Assembly: GCA_015501595.1 (NCBI GenBank)
Contig: JADNRX010000064.1
Span: 1 to 64,000 of the forward strand
DNA from: Hymenopellis radicata
Lineage: Eukaryota > Basidiomycota > Agaricomycetes > Agaricales > Physalacriaceae
DNA: 64,000 bases
Direction: 5' to 3'
The notes under the pieces are model-generated. The model was given only the letters and a program-made list of their open reading frames with translations. It was not told where the DNA came from and made no database searches. This document shows positions 20,392-31,941 of this stretch, in pieces (within the stretch, counting starts at the first letter, position 1; the number at the start of each line of letters is the position of its first letter). Position numbers and translations under genes: made by a program.

Positions 20392-23265
20392 GGAGGACCG
20401 AGTTGGGCGCTGTAGTGATGGCAGTGGTAGAGTATAAGGAAACCGCAGAATTGACTGCGGACGAGGCGGGTTCGTGGAAATGGCACGTGGCGCCTCAACG
20501 CCTAGCTTCGTATACGTACGCTCTGGCTAGAGAATGATATAGATTCTTCAGACGCCGTTTAAATCCAAAAAGAAGCTCATGCAATTTGAACAAGAAACTG
20601 TACACATCAATTAAACGAACAGCGCTACTACACTAAACCACTTCTATACACTTCGCCTACTATCAGCGTGCAGATTGAAATATGAAATAAAGTGACAGGA
20701 CAGACAACAAGCACCAGGGAAATCTACCGCCGTCGATCCCGGGAAAGACACCAACTCTCGCAAAGCCTTATTAAACAGGGACGGGAGTAGCAGAATCAAA
20801 CGCCCGAAGCTAATCATCATGATCGTCTTCGTCATCTGAGGTATCGGCAACGACTGACGTGGGGGACGAGACTAGGGAGAGCTGGACCCCACGATAAATC
20901 TCTGGTAGACTCGGAGGGATGACCGGAATCGGAGTTGGAGTCTGAAAAGTCATAGAGATATTTGACATCGTTCAGGGCACTGTTCCTCCTCGTCGAAGCC
21001 TCGTACTCCAACCAAGGCGGACCTTCCGATGGCCAAGGATGATATCCCCGAGACGAGACGTGTAAACCCTTGGCCGCTAGTTCTTGTAGTCCTTTCACCA
21101 AATGCTCCGGTATGCAAGGTGTATCGTCAAGTCGACGGGCATCCAGCTCCAAATCGACGAGACGGGGGGCCTTCCATTGTGTCGCCAATTGACAGGACCT
21201 TCGGGATCTCACCATCTCCAAAAATGGCTCACCGAAATTGGCACACTTTCCATCCACACACGTGTTGAGCCCGAGACTCGTCAGGCGGGGAAACAGCCCA
21301 GCGGATTCGGAAGTACGCTTCATCACCTCTATAAGACGGGAGTTTACTCCGTCAGGAGCGTCGCTGTGTGTCGTATCGAGATACAAACTCGCCACTGATC
21401 CCGATACCAATGGAAGCAGGTCTGTGATGAATTCCGGCGAGTCACATATCTCGGGTTGGTTGACGGAGAGAGCGCTAAGTTGACAGTGGGATTGCCTCAC
21501 AAAGTGCACTATGGAGTCGACAGAGCAGGGTTCTGCCAATATGCTTGTGGCAGATAGGTGGAAGGTAGTCAATGCGGGGAAGATGAGGTAATCCAAGATC
21601 ATGGTGTGGTTAGTGACCAAGATCTGGAGGTTTGCGTGTTCGACAAAGTTACTTTGAGGCCATACCACTGTGGAGGCGGTTGTCCCAAGGTGTATATGAC
21701 ACTCCACGAGATGGGGATGTGAGGCGAAAAGGTTTTTGAGAGCGCTTCCCCCGTCGTCGCCCACAATATACAAATGAGCATGCGTGATATTTGGAGGAAA
21801 GGAAAGTCCCATAGGCAGCTCCGCCTTTCTCAACGATGGAGCAGAGCCGATCACATCCAAGTCCTCGAAACTCGTCCAAGGACTGGCAGAAATATACAAC
21901 TCCTCCAACATCGGGATGCTCCACGGCGTTAAGTGCTTGAAAAAGCGGTCGTGCGAGACAGTGTCACTGAGCGCCACATGCCACCATCGGTGTGAATGCG
22001 GGATTAGGAGACGTAGTATGTCCACGATGTCGTTATCCCACCTTGAGAACGTAGCGTCAACGAGAATCTTTAGCGGTTGCCTGGCAGATAATCGCAGGAA
22101 GTCTGCGAGGGAATCAAGCCAGCCATCGCATCCATAGGGTTCAAAGCGTATGGCAAGTGCCGCCCAAAGCATTGGGCTATTCATCATGACATCGCGCCAC
22201 CACCAACATGTCCTCGCAAGTCGGAATCGCACGTTATTGCGGTTCAAACACGAATCATGGTAGAAGTCGGGAAGACATAGCCGGAAGATGTGCAGAAGAA
22301 CTTCATTGGGAAGACGATGTATCGGAGAAAACACTGATTCGTGTTTTGCCAACGACGTGCAGACGACTCGGTGTTCTTCTTCAAGATGTTGTAGCTGGGC
22401 CCGGATGGCCGCGATACGCGCCTCGCCTTCGCTTTTCGTGCTTTTTAAGGCACTCAACGATATCTGAATCGCGGAGCTCTCGTCGGGGAGCAGTGGCCGT
22501 TCGTGGCGTATGACTTGGTCAACTAACAATGACTGTCCATACGGCGCTATGACGCTCCTGTAGCCCGGCTCAGCAGAATGATATGGTCTAGGAAATGTTA
22601 CTCACATTGCTCGATATCAAGGAAGTATGGAAGGAAGGTGCGCTTGACAGAAGGCAACTTGCAACTGAATATACCACAGGAAGGCGATGCAGCTATGGAT
22701 GAGGCGAGCCTTTAAACCACACAGTTCACGGAATTGGGAAAACTGGCACTGCCAGAGAACAATGATGTGTGGAACCAGTTTCCCAGATGAACGAGGAACG
22801 CGACTTTTTAAGAAGGACAAGAGGCGGTTCGAACAGCACAAACTGCGGTATCTCCGAACGTGGACCGCATCAGTCGACCTTGGGTCTGCGTGGCGCTCAT
22901 ATCTAGCAGCTTTAAAGAAGATGTCAATAGGACTGTGATGGTGGTAGTAAGGAATGAATCAACGAAATGGTGCTGCAACGGAAGCAGAACGCGATCAATG
23001 GCAATACAGTCGCAAACGTGTTTGCACAGCTAATCAAGAGCTATGGCAATTTGCTGTCAAGAGCTGTTACCGAGTGCCAGAAGGAGGAGAGTCTGACTAG
23101 GAGAGCTGTCACGGTAGCACAGAAGAAGCGCCAGTTACATACTCGTCTAACATCTGTAGTGCCTAATTTGACGTGGGGAAGCTGTTCAAGTCCAAAAAGG
23201 AGCTCATGCAAGTTGAACATGAAATCAACACATCAATTACATAGACAAACAGCACTACACTCAAG
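20392..23265. repeat. Right arm of the large inverted segmental duplication
   Basis: Reverse complement of 6608-12425 without the 2.9-kb insertion. It includes the intact F-box gene, its upstream 650 bp (with the GCACTGCCAGAGAACAATG block near 22745) and the flanking direct repeat of about 70 bp at about 20556-20620 and 23170-23260. The two arms enclose about 8 kb of single-copy DNA. Confidence 0.85.
20832..22607 (-). CDS. F-box protein with leucine-rich-like C-terminal region
   Basis: The fullest member of the duplicated pair, 575 residues if the ATG is assembled across an intron (AT at 22607-22606, intron 22605-22558, G at 22557). Without that intron no ATG lies near the 5' end of the long frame, which supports the split start; the short first exon is inferred. 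Order of parts: a Leu/Glu-rich coil (RIAAIRAQLQHLEEEHRVV), F-box IHRLPNEVLLHIFRLCLP at about residue 70-90, ARTCWWWRDVMMNSPMLW (the usual follow-on in this Agaricomycete family), then irregular Leu-rich segments. F-box proteins act as substrate receptors of SCF ubiquitin ligases by binding Skp1. The C terminus is Ser/Asp-rich (YDFSDSNSDSGHPSES). Substrate unknown. The other copy is broken. Confidence 0.85.
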
Positions 23266-23355
23266 CGCTTTTATACCCTTCACCTACTATTATCGTGCAC
23301 ATTAAAAAAGAAAATAAACCGACAGACACTGGACAATGGCAAGCAACAGAACAAT

Positions 23356-24684
23356 CTACCTCCGACGATCTGATCCCGTGGGCGCAATCCAGAACGCGTT
23401 CTCCCTCCTCAAAGGACCACGAGCATGGTTAAGCGGGGCTGGTATAGCTGGTGGTACAGCGGGAGCCGGAGCAACAGCTGAAACAGTGGGAGCTGGAGCA
23501 ACAGCTGGAACCTGCGGGGCAGCAGCGACGACTGGAACCTGCGGCGGAGGAACGACCACTGGCATCTGCAGTACAGGCGCAGGCGTAGGGACCAAGTATG
23601 CCGACTCGGGGGTACCTGGGAGAGTGGGAGGCTCTGAAGGTTCGCGGCCGGGAGTTCCTGTCGCCGCGGAAGCAGGGGAGGGTGCATCATCGGGCGCAGA
23701 TGGGGCAGCAGGAGGCTGTACAGTAACATTGTTAAGGGTAGAAGGGCCTGCAGTTCCTGGAGCAGGCGCATCCTGGGGAGCAGAATCCGAAGAAGCTGGA
23801 GACCCAGAAGGGGTCTGCGAGGAACCGGATGCTGGGCTTGGAGTCTGCGAGGACTCTGACGACCCCGAAGCTGAGCTTGAACAGGCTACAAAAGACGACG
23901 CTCAGTCACATGTCGCGTACTAATACGGGGGGACCCTTACCATCGGAAGGCAACTCGCTGTTACGCCGACTAATAGCCTTAGTCGGACGCTCCTTCTCGT
24001 CCTCGTCGTCATCATCGTCGCGGGGACGCTTAAGACTGATGGAAGCGTTGATGTCGCTTGAACCGTCGAAAGAGATTCTGATGGTGAGCTCAAAGTTTCT
24101 CTGTCGTATGTCCTCGTCGCCTTCTCCGTCGTCTGGAAAATAAGAGTCAGTCACAGTTCTGCGTAGTATCAGAGCAGGACGCATACCGCTAGAAGACGTA
24201 TCGCTGCCACGACGCATCGCAGCCTTTGTCGGACGCTCCTTCTCGTCGTCGTCTTCATCGTCGTCGCGCGCGCGCTTCCTACCAGTGTTTGACTCTATAA
24301 GGAACATGTCAGCGTTAATGTGAGTTGGAGAGGAACCATTTAGACTAACCATTGTCACTCTCCTCTTCTTCGTCCTGAGGATCAGCCCGTCCTTTTCCTT
24401 TTGCAGCAGACCCGCCGCTGCGCTTGTTGCTTCCCATGCGGGGAACGTGTCTCCTCGGAGATCCGCCCTTGTTCAAGAGCCTCTGGTCGGCCGCAGCCTT
24501 CTTGCCTGGAAGAGCAGTCAATTTCCGAACCAATGTGAAGCCGCGAAAAGAACATACCAGAGCTTCGGGTAGTCGCCCTTTTACTAGACGGAAGGCTGAT
24601 AACCATAGTACCAGCTGGAACCGTGCCCGATGCTTGCTGCGCGGCAATCATGGAGCGGGTTACGCGACCAGAATTGTTCGACAT
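23356..24684 (-). CDS. Acidic low-complexity protein with a duplicated Lys/Arg-Asp block, function unknown
   Basis: Exons 24684-24558, 24505-24350, 24294-24187, 24132-23941 and 23885-23356, in frame, 370 residues. It starts MSNNSGRVTRSMIAAQQASG. Two exons carry related blocks: GRKRARDDDEDDDEKERPTK and KRPRDDDDDEDEKERPTK, each followed by a basic then Ser-rich stretch (AAMRRGSD and AISRRNSE). The C-terminal 175 residues are Ser/Pro/Ala-rich with Val-Pro-Ala repeats (PQVPVVAAAPQVPAVAPAPT), ending in a basic stretch. The basic-acidic blocks look like bipartite nuclear signals, so I infer a nuclear, largely disordered protein. No domain recognised. The opposite strand is also open over the last exon because of the repeat composition; the spliced minus model explains the sequence better. 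Confidence 0.7.
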
Positions 24685-25740
24685 TGTCAAGATGATAGGA
24701 GTGGTTGCGTAGTGAGAGTTGGGAGAGCTGGGGATAAGTAGTAAAAAACCGTATCCTTCCATCGCCTGAAATACTCGCAGCTCGGACGCTCAGACCATCC
24801 ACATTCGGACAATAACACGAGGGGTGCAGCGATATCGGTGGTCCATACGATGGTCGTAGTAGCAGACGGCCAGAGAAGGAACAATAAGCAGTCAGAAGAT
24901 GTGTATTTCCCTGCGAGGGCCAGTCTGACAATGTTAGCAACAATAACCCACTTGGAGCAAAGCTAGGACCTACTACACAATAAGTACAAGCCGGCACTTG
25001 TTCTACTCTGAGAAGAAAGAATGCAATCCATCTTCTCCTTTGGGAGTCAATATGCACGTGGTTATGTCGGTACTTTGTAGTCCTCTTTCTAGTTGAAGGA
25101 CCTGGATAGCAGAACGGTAGTGCTGGGAATCAGGCACAGACCAAAGCACATTGCGATATTTGTCGTTGTTGTGTTGGTCTCCCTCCCTGCTATGAAGAGC
25201 AGAGAGAACCAAGAGAGAACTCACCTTGACATTGCCTCTCGCCTCTTTGCCCAATACAACTTCGCCGCCAATGACAGTCAGGTTCACCCGTTTCTTCACC
25301 ACACCGACCGTCTTCACTTTCCTTTCCCTCGGCGGCCGCAACCTCATCATCGTCCAACCCAAATATGTCAATGTCTTCGTGAAGGGTTTAAAACGGTGTA
25401 TTGCTACCTACTGTTCAATAAATATGTTTACCTGTGGCGGACGGGCGCTTTAACACGAAATATCAGCGCAGGCAGGTTGAGCCAGAAATTCCACACTACA
25501 CATGTACATCCTTTTCACAAAAATGGGAATTGCGCAGGATGAATGTACATCATTTCCATGATGGCGGAAGCTGTGCATATACCGCTGATCTCTTCCTCCC
25601 ATTCGAAGGATCCTCGAAGCGACAAAAGGAGCCCTGGTCTACATATCAGTCCGAACGCGACCAAACCCATTTCCTGGGCTGACTCTGTTTGCAAAGCAGT
25701 CAGCACAATCAAACAAACAACAAACCCAACCCACCTCATA
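24685..25740. other. Unassigned region between two minus-strand genes
   Basis: Contains a minus open stretch (25371-25003) with wording such as VKKRVNLTVIGGEVVLGKEA in one frame and EDIDIFGLDDDEVAAAEGKE in another. Both look protein-like, but I could not join them into a gene with sound splice sites or name a family. The rest shows nothing. Confidence 0.3.
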
Positions 25741-28562
25741 CTACCGCCGCACACCCTTACCCGGCTGCGAAATCGCACTCTCCACCGCCGCATACCCCGC
25801 AAGCTCGCGTGGCCTCCACGGCTCTTTCGGCCTTCCACTCTCCTCTCGCTCTTTCCCAGCTCTGACCACCGCGCTCCCCGTACTCGGCCCGTCAAACGAA
25901 TCGAAGAAGCACACCTCCGCGCCGTCGTACGAGTCGCCGAATGCGTGCTCCCCAGTCGCCAAGCACGAAACAGCCTTCACCGCGCTGCGTATGTCATCGT
26001 ATGCTATCAGAACGCGGGACGGGCTAGTTCCCAATCAGTGGACCATCCTTCTGAGAGGAGTTGAAAGGGACTTGCCTCGCGAATATGACCCGCATCCGCC
26101 CATACACTGTGAGGTCGTCTTCCAGCTGGTTAAGCTCCAGCGGGACAGCGAGTGACAAATCCACAACCCGCCGCGCACCACTCCTCATCGCAATTTGATG
26201 AAACCGGTCGAGGTTCGCTATCCCCTCAATACGCATCTGCGCCCCGACGATGTCAGCGCGCACCTGGAATATCTGGCGGAACCGCGATGCATCGGCGCTT
26301 TGGTAAAAGTCGATTATCTGCACATCTACATGAACAAAAGATCTTGAGCAGGCAGGAAGATAAACGTACTATCGTAGTGCTATTCGCTGGCCGGTTGAAA
26401 TATGCAATGTCGGATCTGTTGTGCGGTAGACGCGAGCCAACATCGTAGCAAATCGTATCGAATATGACCGGAGTCGGCACATGGGTGGGTAAGTTTTCGA
26501 TTACGACACGTCTCGGTTCAACCGTGGACGTCAACTTGTGCGTCGATGGGTCCTCAGCAAAAGTCAGGTTCAAACTATTCACGGGCGAGTCCATGCACTG
26601 GAAGAGGGTGGGATCAACATAATTGCCTGGGAAAGTGCTATATCACGTACTTTCAGAGCATCAGCGTGATTCAAGAACACCGCTGTGATACATGGCTTCC
26701 CAGATACTGATTCCGACTTGACTAAACTCTCCAGCGGACCGAATACCGCGAAAAGCGAGGCCACATTCTCCTCAGTCAACCCATTAGCGGCGAGGGTCTC
26801 CAGAGACACGCTCACGGCACGGCTGGTTCCCCGATACGCCATACGAGCGATAATATCAGCCGCCAGAGAAGCGTCATGCTTGTCTGTAACCGTAGACACT
26901 TGCATACCCGCTGGATGCTCGAGGACCTGACAGGCCTGATCGTGAGAGAAATAGTGGATAAACAGATGGTCCTCATGCGGGTCGACCTTTTCCACGGGTC
27001 CGTATCCTACTTTCTTAACAACGTCGGTGACATTGTAGCCCTTTTCCAATCCAGTGATACATATAGCACGAGGCATAGAGACTGGCGGGGGTGCTTCGGG
27101 TCTCGGGAGCCTTCCTGTTACAATATATGCCGGCTCAGTCTGTTGGATAGCGTTGGTGGCTAGAAAGGAGAGCTCGCATCCCGTGTATAGATCGCCCAAG
27201 TCGTGTTCGCCAGAGGTTAGCACCTCCACAATGCGGAGCGCGTGATGGATATTGTGGTAATTCAAAATCACAGTTTGAAGGCCGCTGCATAAGCCGCGTC
27301 AGATCGTTTCGGGTATCATGGTAAGACGAGCTCACTCGACAAAGGAGGTTTCTACATGACCGTAAATGGTGAAATCGTCCTTTAGTTGTTTGCGCGATCT
27401 TGGTTGCTTGAGAGCCACAGTCAGAGAGCGACGCGCACCAGCATCGATCGCCGTCTTCATTGTGACAGCTGGAGGAAGGAATGGCGTGACTTTAATATCT
27501 TCATGGTCCTTGAAAATAGAACGAAAGGCCTCGTAGAACAGTTTGGCTGCCCAATGATCGACGAAGTACACGTCCTGTTACAGGTCAGTAAAGGACGAGA
27601 AGCACCAAAGAGACTGACCATCTTGGACACGCCTCGTCTGAAGGAGATGACTGTCTCTCCCTGCCATTGGACTTTGGGCTTGCCTGGTATAGAGCCATGG
27701 TGATTGACCAAGTCGAAAAGGTCCAATGGTGGGACGAGTTTATGGAAGTTGGTTATTTCGATGCATCGGTGAACTAACTGGCTTGTCAAAGCCGCGTCTC
27801 GGGGCCCTTTTCGTGAACCTGGTACGCGAGTCCATAAAGATCGATCCAAGATGGAAGCGACTCTTGCGCCAGGAAACAAGGACGGGTTGGCAACACTAGA
27901 CTGTTGGCACTGGGAATAGAATTAGGACATAATGCATTAGAACATCAAGGACAACGGACCAGATGGGCATGCTCTGATTTCAAGAAGGACACTTTGAATA
28001 CTGCGGACATACCGTCGGGGGACATTGTGCTCTGGAAATCCTCGAGAGGACCGAATGCCGATACGCGGGATTTTAAGTCCTCTGTGGTGAGCGGAGCTTG
28101 TTCACTGCTAAAGACAATGTTGAGCTGCCGCGACAACTGCTCCCTCCCGAGACGCGCGACAACACTCGTATTGAGGCCGTAGCGGTCATATGTGCGTTCT
28201 AACGGGTACTCCTCGCCATGCAACGTGATAGTCTTGCGATGGGACACGGTCTGCAGCCATGAGTAATATTCGAGGATAACGTGATTTTCGCCCGGCGTAA
28301 CGTTGACTATCAGGCCTCCAGCCGCTTTAATGACCTCGGACAAGTTGTAGCCTGCGGGTAGGTCGTAGACGCGGAGAAGACGAGGTCCTTGTCCGGGCAT
28401 AAGGTATGGTACTTGTTCCAGAAGAGCAGGAGAGGCATCAACCTGCGGCGCGCCGGTCATGGACTCGGGTGGTGGCGGCGCCTTTGTCGTCGTCGTGAGC
28501 AGCCGACGCGAGGAGAGATATGAGGCTCGCCATCGCCGGGCGAACATGAACGTTCTGAGCAA
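25741..28562 (-). CDS. Two-unit RRM-like protein with mitochondrial-type presequence
   Basis: Seven exons: 28562-27960, 27909-27619, 27574-27336, 27284-26651, 26597-26370, 26317-26076 and 26023-25741; 839 residues in frame. The N terminus (MFARRWRASYLSSRRLL) is Arg/Ser-rich without acids, as in mitochondrial import signals. Unit A (to about residue 445) and unit B (the rest) repeat the same plan: an RRM-like strand-helix-strand (RLLRVYDLPAGYNLSEVIKA; RAICITGLEKGYNVTDVVKK), a second one (LNIVFSSEQAPLTTEDL; VSVSLETLAANGLTEENV), then two more weakly conserved segments. Splice phases repeat as 0,0,2 in both units, so the gene arose by internal duplication. The last intron uses a GC donor (GCAAGT at 26075). 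RNA binding is inferred from fold-like wording only. One-unit paralogs lie at 60275 and 62220. Confidence 0.75.
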
Positions 28563-28864
28563 AAACTTGGAACCCTACTGTAGGGTCACGGCTTATACTA
28601 CATGCCGACTGCCGTGCGACATATCTTCTTTCTTCTTCCCGTCATCCCACTTGCTGCGGGTTTATTTGGTTCCACGCGTTTTAGCGCAGCCTACGATAAT
28701 TTACCCCTATTGGATCCATCTAAAGCCAAGCCATGGACGCGTCAGTGTTCGGGCGGTATAACGCGGATTCGGTCGCATCCTGATTGGCCTCACTTTGACA
28801 CCACTTGTCTCTCTCAGGAGCTGAATGAGGTGGAGTCTCGGCAGTCTAGAAACTCCCGATAGGC

Positions 28865-28871
28865 ATATAAA
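28865..28871 (+). promoter_or_regulatory. TATA box of the aldo/keto reductase gene
   Basis: ATATAAA about 40 bp before the ATG at 28909, inside a 346-bp divergent promoter shared with the minus-strand RRM-like gene. Confidence 0.5.
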
Positions 28872-28908
28872 CCCCAGCTTCCTCTCCTTTCCATCCATCC
28901 TTCATACA

Positions 28909-30360
28909 ATGTCCGTCTTCACCACACCCCCACCTCTTCCAAAGACCAAACTCGGATTCTATCGTCTGCTGTCTCCTCTGGCTGGGATACGCGTATCACC
29001 AATCCAGCTTGGGGCTATGAGCATCGGCGACAAGTGGGCTCAATACGGGTTCGGGTCCATGGACAAGGAGTCGAGCTTTAAACTACTCGACGCGTACCAT
29101 GCCATGGGCGGGAACTTTATCGATACAGCGAATAACTAGTGAGACCAACGTCTTTCTACTCTCCGTGTATCCAACATAGCTTCTCTAGCCAGGACGAATC
29201 ATCGGAGAAGACTCTGGGTGAATGGATGGAGGCGCGCGGAGTACGCGACCAGATCGTGCTGGCAACCAAGGTGAGATCCCTCTTTGTTGACCTTAACTCT
29301 CCCTCAGTCTGCAGTATTCCATGAACTTCCATCGCGGCAACGAGGATATTGCCCAAAAAATCAATTACACCGGCAACGGCACGAAATCTTTACACCTCTC
29401 CATCCGCGCCAGTCTCCAAAAACTACGCACCGATTACATCGACATCCTCTACGTTCACTGGTGGGATTTCGAGACCTCCATCGAAGAGGTAATGAACAGC
29501 CTTCATAATCTTGTCGTTCAAGGCAAGGTTCTTTATCTCGTACGTGCATACTCATTTTTTTTGATGAAGACTAACACAATAATTATAGGGCATATCAGAT
29601 ACACCTGCCTGGATAGTCTCCCAAGCCAATTATTACGCCAAACTTCACGGCAAGACGCCGTTCTCCATCTATCAAGGCCGCTGGAACGTCTTGGATCGTT
29701 CTTTCGAGCGTGAGATCATACCCATGGCTCGAAGTCTTGGTAGTCTCAACTTCTCAAATTATTGTACTGCCTCTGATCTTTTACCAAGGCCTTGCACTAG
29801 CTCCATTTGACGTTCTCTGCGGCGGCAAGATACGCACGGACGCCGAGGAGCAAGCACGACGTGAGTCTGGCGACAAGGGGCGCGTCCATCTATCCTCTGA
29901 TTGGGAAAGGACGCCAACTGAGAAGAAGATGACCGATGCCTTGGAGAAGGTGGCAGCTGAACACCGAACGACGAACATGAGAGCCAGTGCGTCTTGGTTT
30001 TCACATTACTGACTGCATTCACTGACACAGGTATCCTCCCCAGTCGCCATCGCGTACGTGATGCAAAAGACGCCCTATGTTTTCCCCATCATCGGGGGTC
30101 GCAAGGTCGAACAGCTTCAATCGAATCTAGAAGCGCTTGATATTACACTCACGCCGGAGCAGTATCAGGCTATTGATAGTGTTATACCGTTTGATCCTGG
30201 CTTCCCGACAACCCTCATTGTACGTCTCCGTGATATATGTGCTGCGTTTATTGAGCAATCTCCTTAGGGCGATGGGCGGGGCCATAACATATTCTTGACG
30301 ACGACAGCGCATTTATCAAAGATGGCGGTGGCTGCGCCGATTTTGCCGTCGACCACGTAG
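28909..30360 (+). CDS. Aldo/keto reductase, aryl-alcohol dehydrogenase type, with an apparent frameshift
   Basis: NAD(P)H-dependent reductase of the AKR superfamily, fungal AAD group, which in known members interconverts aryl alcohols and aldehydes. Exons: 28909-29138, 29180-29270, 29315-29539, 29589-29741, 29789-29986, 30044-30219 and 30268-30360. The tetrad is visible: FIDTANNY (Asp and Tyr), LATKYSMN (Lys) and [10 protein letters not shown] (His). Cofactor-end wording [18 protein letters not shown] and the AAD-type tail [17 protein letters not shown] are present. In exon 4 the frame breaks: after GRWNVLDR the bases TTTTCTTTCGAG do not lead in frame to the expected [13 protein letters not shown], which needs one more base or two fewer. 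Read strictly, the protein stops soon after. It is either a recent pseudogene or a homopolymer base-calling error. Confidence 0.85.
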
Positions 30361-30656
30361 TAGAGTGATGATTGTACACTAGGTTTCGTGTAACTGTTCT
30401 TTTTTACTCTGAATGCTTTTTTTCACCATGGTGTCACGAATCACTCTTCGACGCGATAACAAGTCAACGTACAGGGCGCCTATCATAGCAAATGTATCTG
30501 CAGCACCCTTTTGCCTTTGTTATATGATTCTTGCAAGCAGATGCATAACACCCGGAACTATTCCCGGGACTCGAATTCAAGTAGGTAAGTACATAGTACA
30601 CTACATATGCAATTGAAATATATACGAAAGCGATAGGATAGGGTGTACAGCAGTAT
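30361..30656. other. Intergenic between convergent genes
   Basis: Shared 3' region of the reductase (plus) and the nucleotidyltransferase-fold gene (minus). A/T-rich, no feature recognised. Confidence 0.4.
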
Positions 30657-31561
30657 CTATGCTTGAATCTGTACTCGTACTCGTGGCGTATTCGTCATCG
30701 GGGCAACATAAATCTTACACGGAAACAGAACCTGATGTTCTTCACCACCCCCGGTGCTGAACCCCATCGCCGCCCAATGCAGCGTCGTCGCGGGGAACAA
30801 CCTGGAGAACTGATACACGCGCCTGAACGCGGTGATCTTGAACTCGGAATCATACCACTCCTCCTCCAACTGCATCACATGAGCGTGGTATAGCTCTGCG
30901 CCAAGCCTCGCCATCTGCGTGATATCATCAACATCTTCGGGGATCTTCTTCTGCATGCGCTTCTCGTCTGACGCGACGTGGTCAAAGTAGCCTTGCAGCT
31001 TCAGCAGCAGCAGGCATAGGAACGGCGTGAGCGGTACGCGGTGGATATGGACGATGCGGTGCGGAGGTATTATCGGGATGCTTATCGTGCCTGGGGTGAG
31101 GATGTCGACTTTGCATTTCCGCCTGCCAGGGAGGCAAAACCACATGACGTTCCACTTGTTTCGGGGGTCGCGCGCGGGGATGAGGGTGAACCGCCCATCT
31201 GTTCTGACTATGCGTGCTTTGATCTGTTCGCATGTTTCAGACGAAGATAGGACGACGATGTCGATGTCCTGGAGTTTGAGTTAGCCGAATGGTTAAGATA
31301 GAGTGGGAGGAGACTTGCGTGAGGACAGCGGTGGTCCATGCCGTACATTGAGCAGCCAGCGCTCCCGAAGAGACAGAAATCATAGCCGAGAGCAGCGAGA
31401 GCGTTCACAGACGCGTCCAGCGCGAGTCCAACTTCTTGGAAGGACAGAGGACCTTTGACTTTAGGCGGGTTTAGGGATTTGACCTGGACCGTCTTAGACG
31501 GGGTATTCTGTGAACTAGAAGAGGTGGCGCTGGACGAAGGTGATGGAGGTGCTTGCACCAT
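30657..31561 (-). CDS. Nucleotidyltransferase-fold protein
   Basis: Two exons, 31561-31319 and 31268-30657, 284 residues. After a Ser-rich start, FCLFGSAGCSMYGMDHRCPH is followed across the intron by DIDIVVLSSSET: the Gly-Ser loop and Asp-x-Asp metal pair of the polymerase-beta-like nucleotidyltransferase fold (antibiotic-nucleotidyltransferase-like group). A later KCKVDIL supplies a plausible third Asp. Helical wording (PFLCLLLLKLQGYFDHVASD) follows. Substrate unknown; in Agaricomycetes such proteins are common and uncharacterised. The intron donor is GC (GCAAGT at 31318), which places the intron between the Gly-Ser loop and the catalytic Asp pair. ATG at 31561 is chosen over upstream frames because it keeps the long Ser/Pro start short. 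Confidence 0.82.
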
Positions 31562-31941
31562 GGTGGATAGTAGAATAGGATGTTGGGATGTAGTAATGCG
31601 CTGTGTTGAAAAATGGAAATGAAAAGAAAGGAGGTCTAGGAAAGGGACTGTGATGGTGAGAATCAAGATGAAGGCGATTAAGCAGCTGGTAATAGCAGTC
31701 CGACCACGTGGTGTCAGCATTGTCCGCCTCGAGTCCCAGCTGCCGGTTCATCTAGACTCTAGTAGCACGAATGTTTAGTATTACACGCTGATGGCCTGAA
31801 TTCTGGCGTCGACGTCGCCAGTAGCCTTCAAAGTTCACAGTTCGTCCGGGTGTTCGGGCCGCGATTTGAACGATTAGATAGGATTCCAGGAACGGAAGTA
31901 ACGCAACCGGAAGATAAACACGTGTTAACGAGCTTATTTAT

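Noticed and set aside
23336..23923. Long Gly/Ala-rich plus-strand open frame
   Set aside because: It is the antisense of the Pro/Ala/Val-rich last exon of the minus-strand gene at 23356-24684, which is supported by five in-frame exons.
25003..25371. Possible gene with GGEVVLGKEA or DIDIFGLDDDE wording
   Set aside because: Two competing frames and no consistent splice model; listed as unassigned only.
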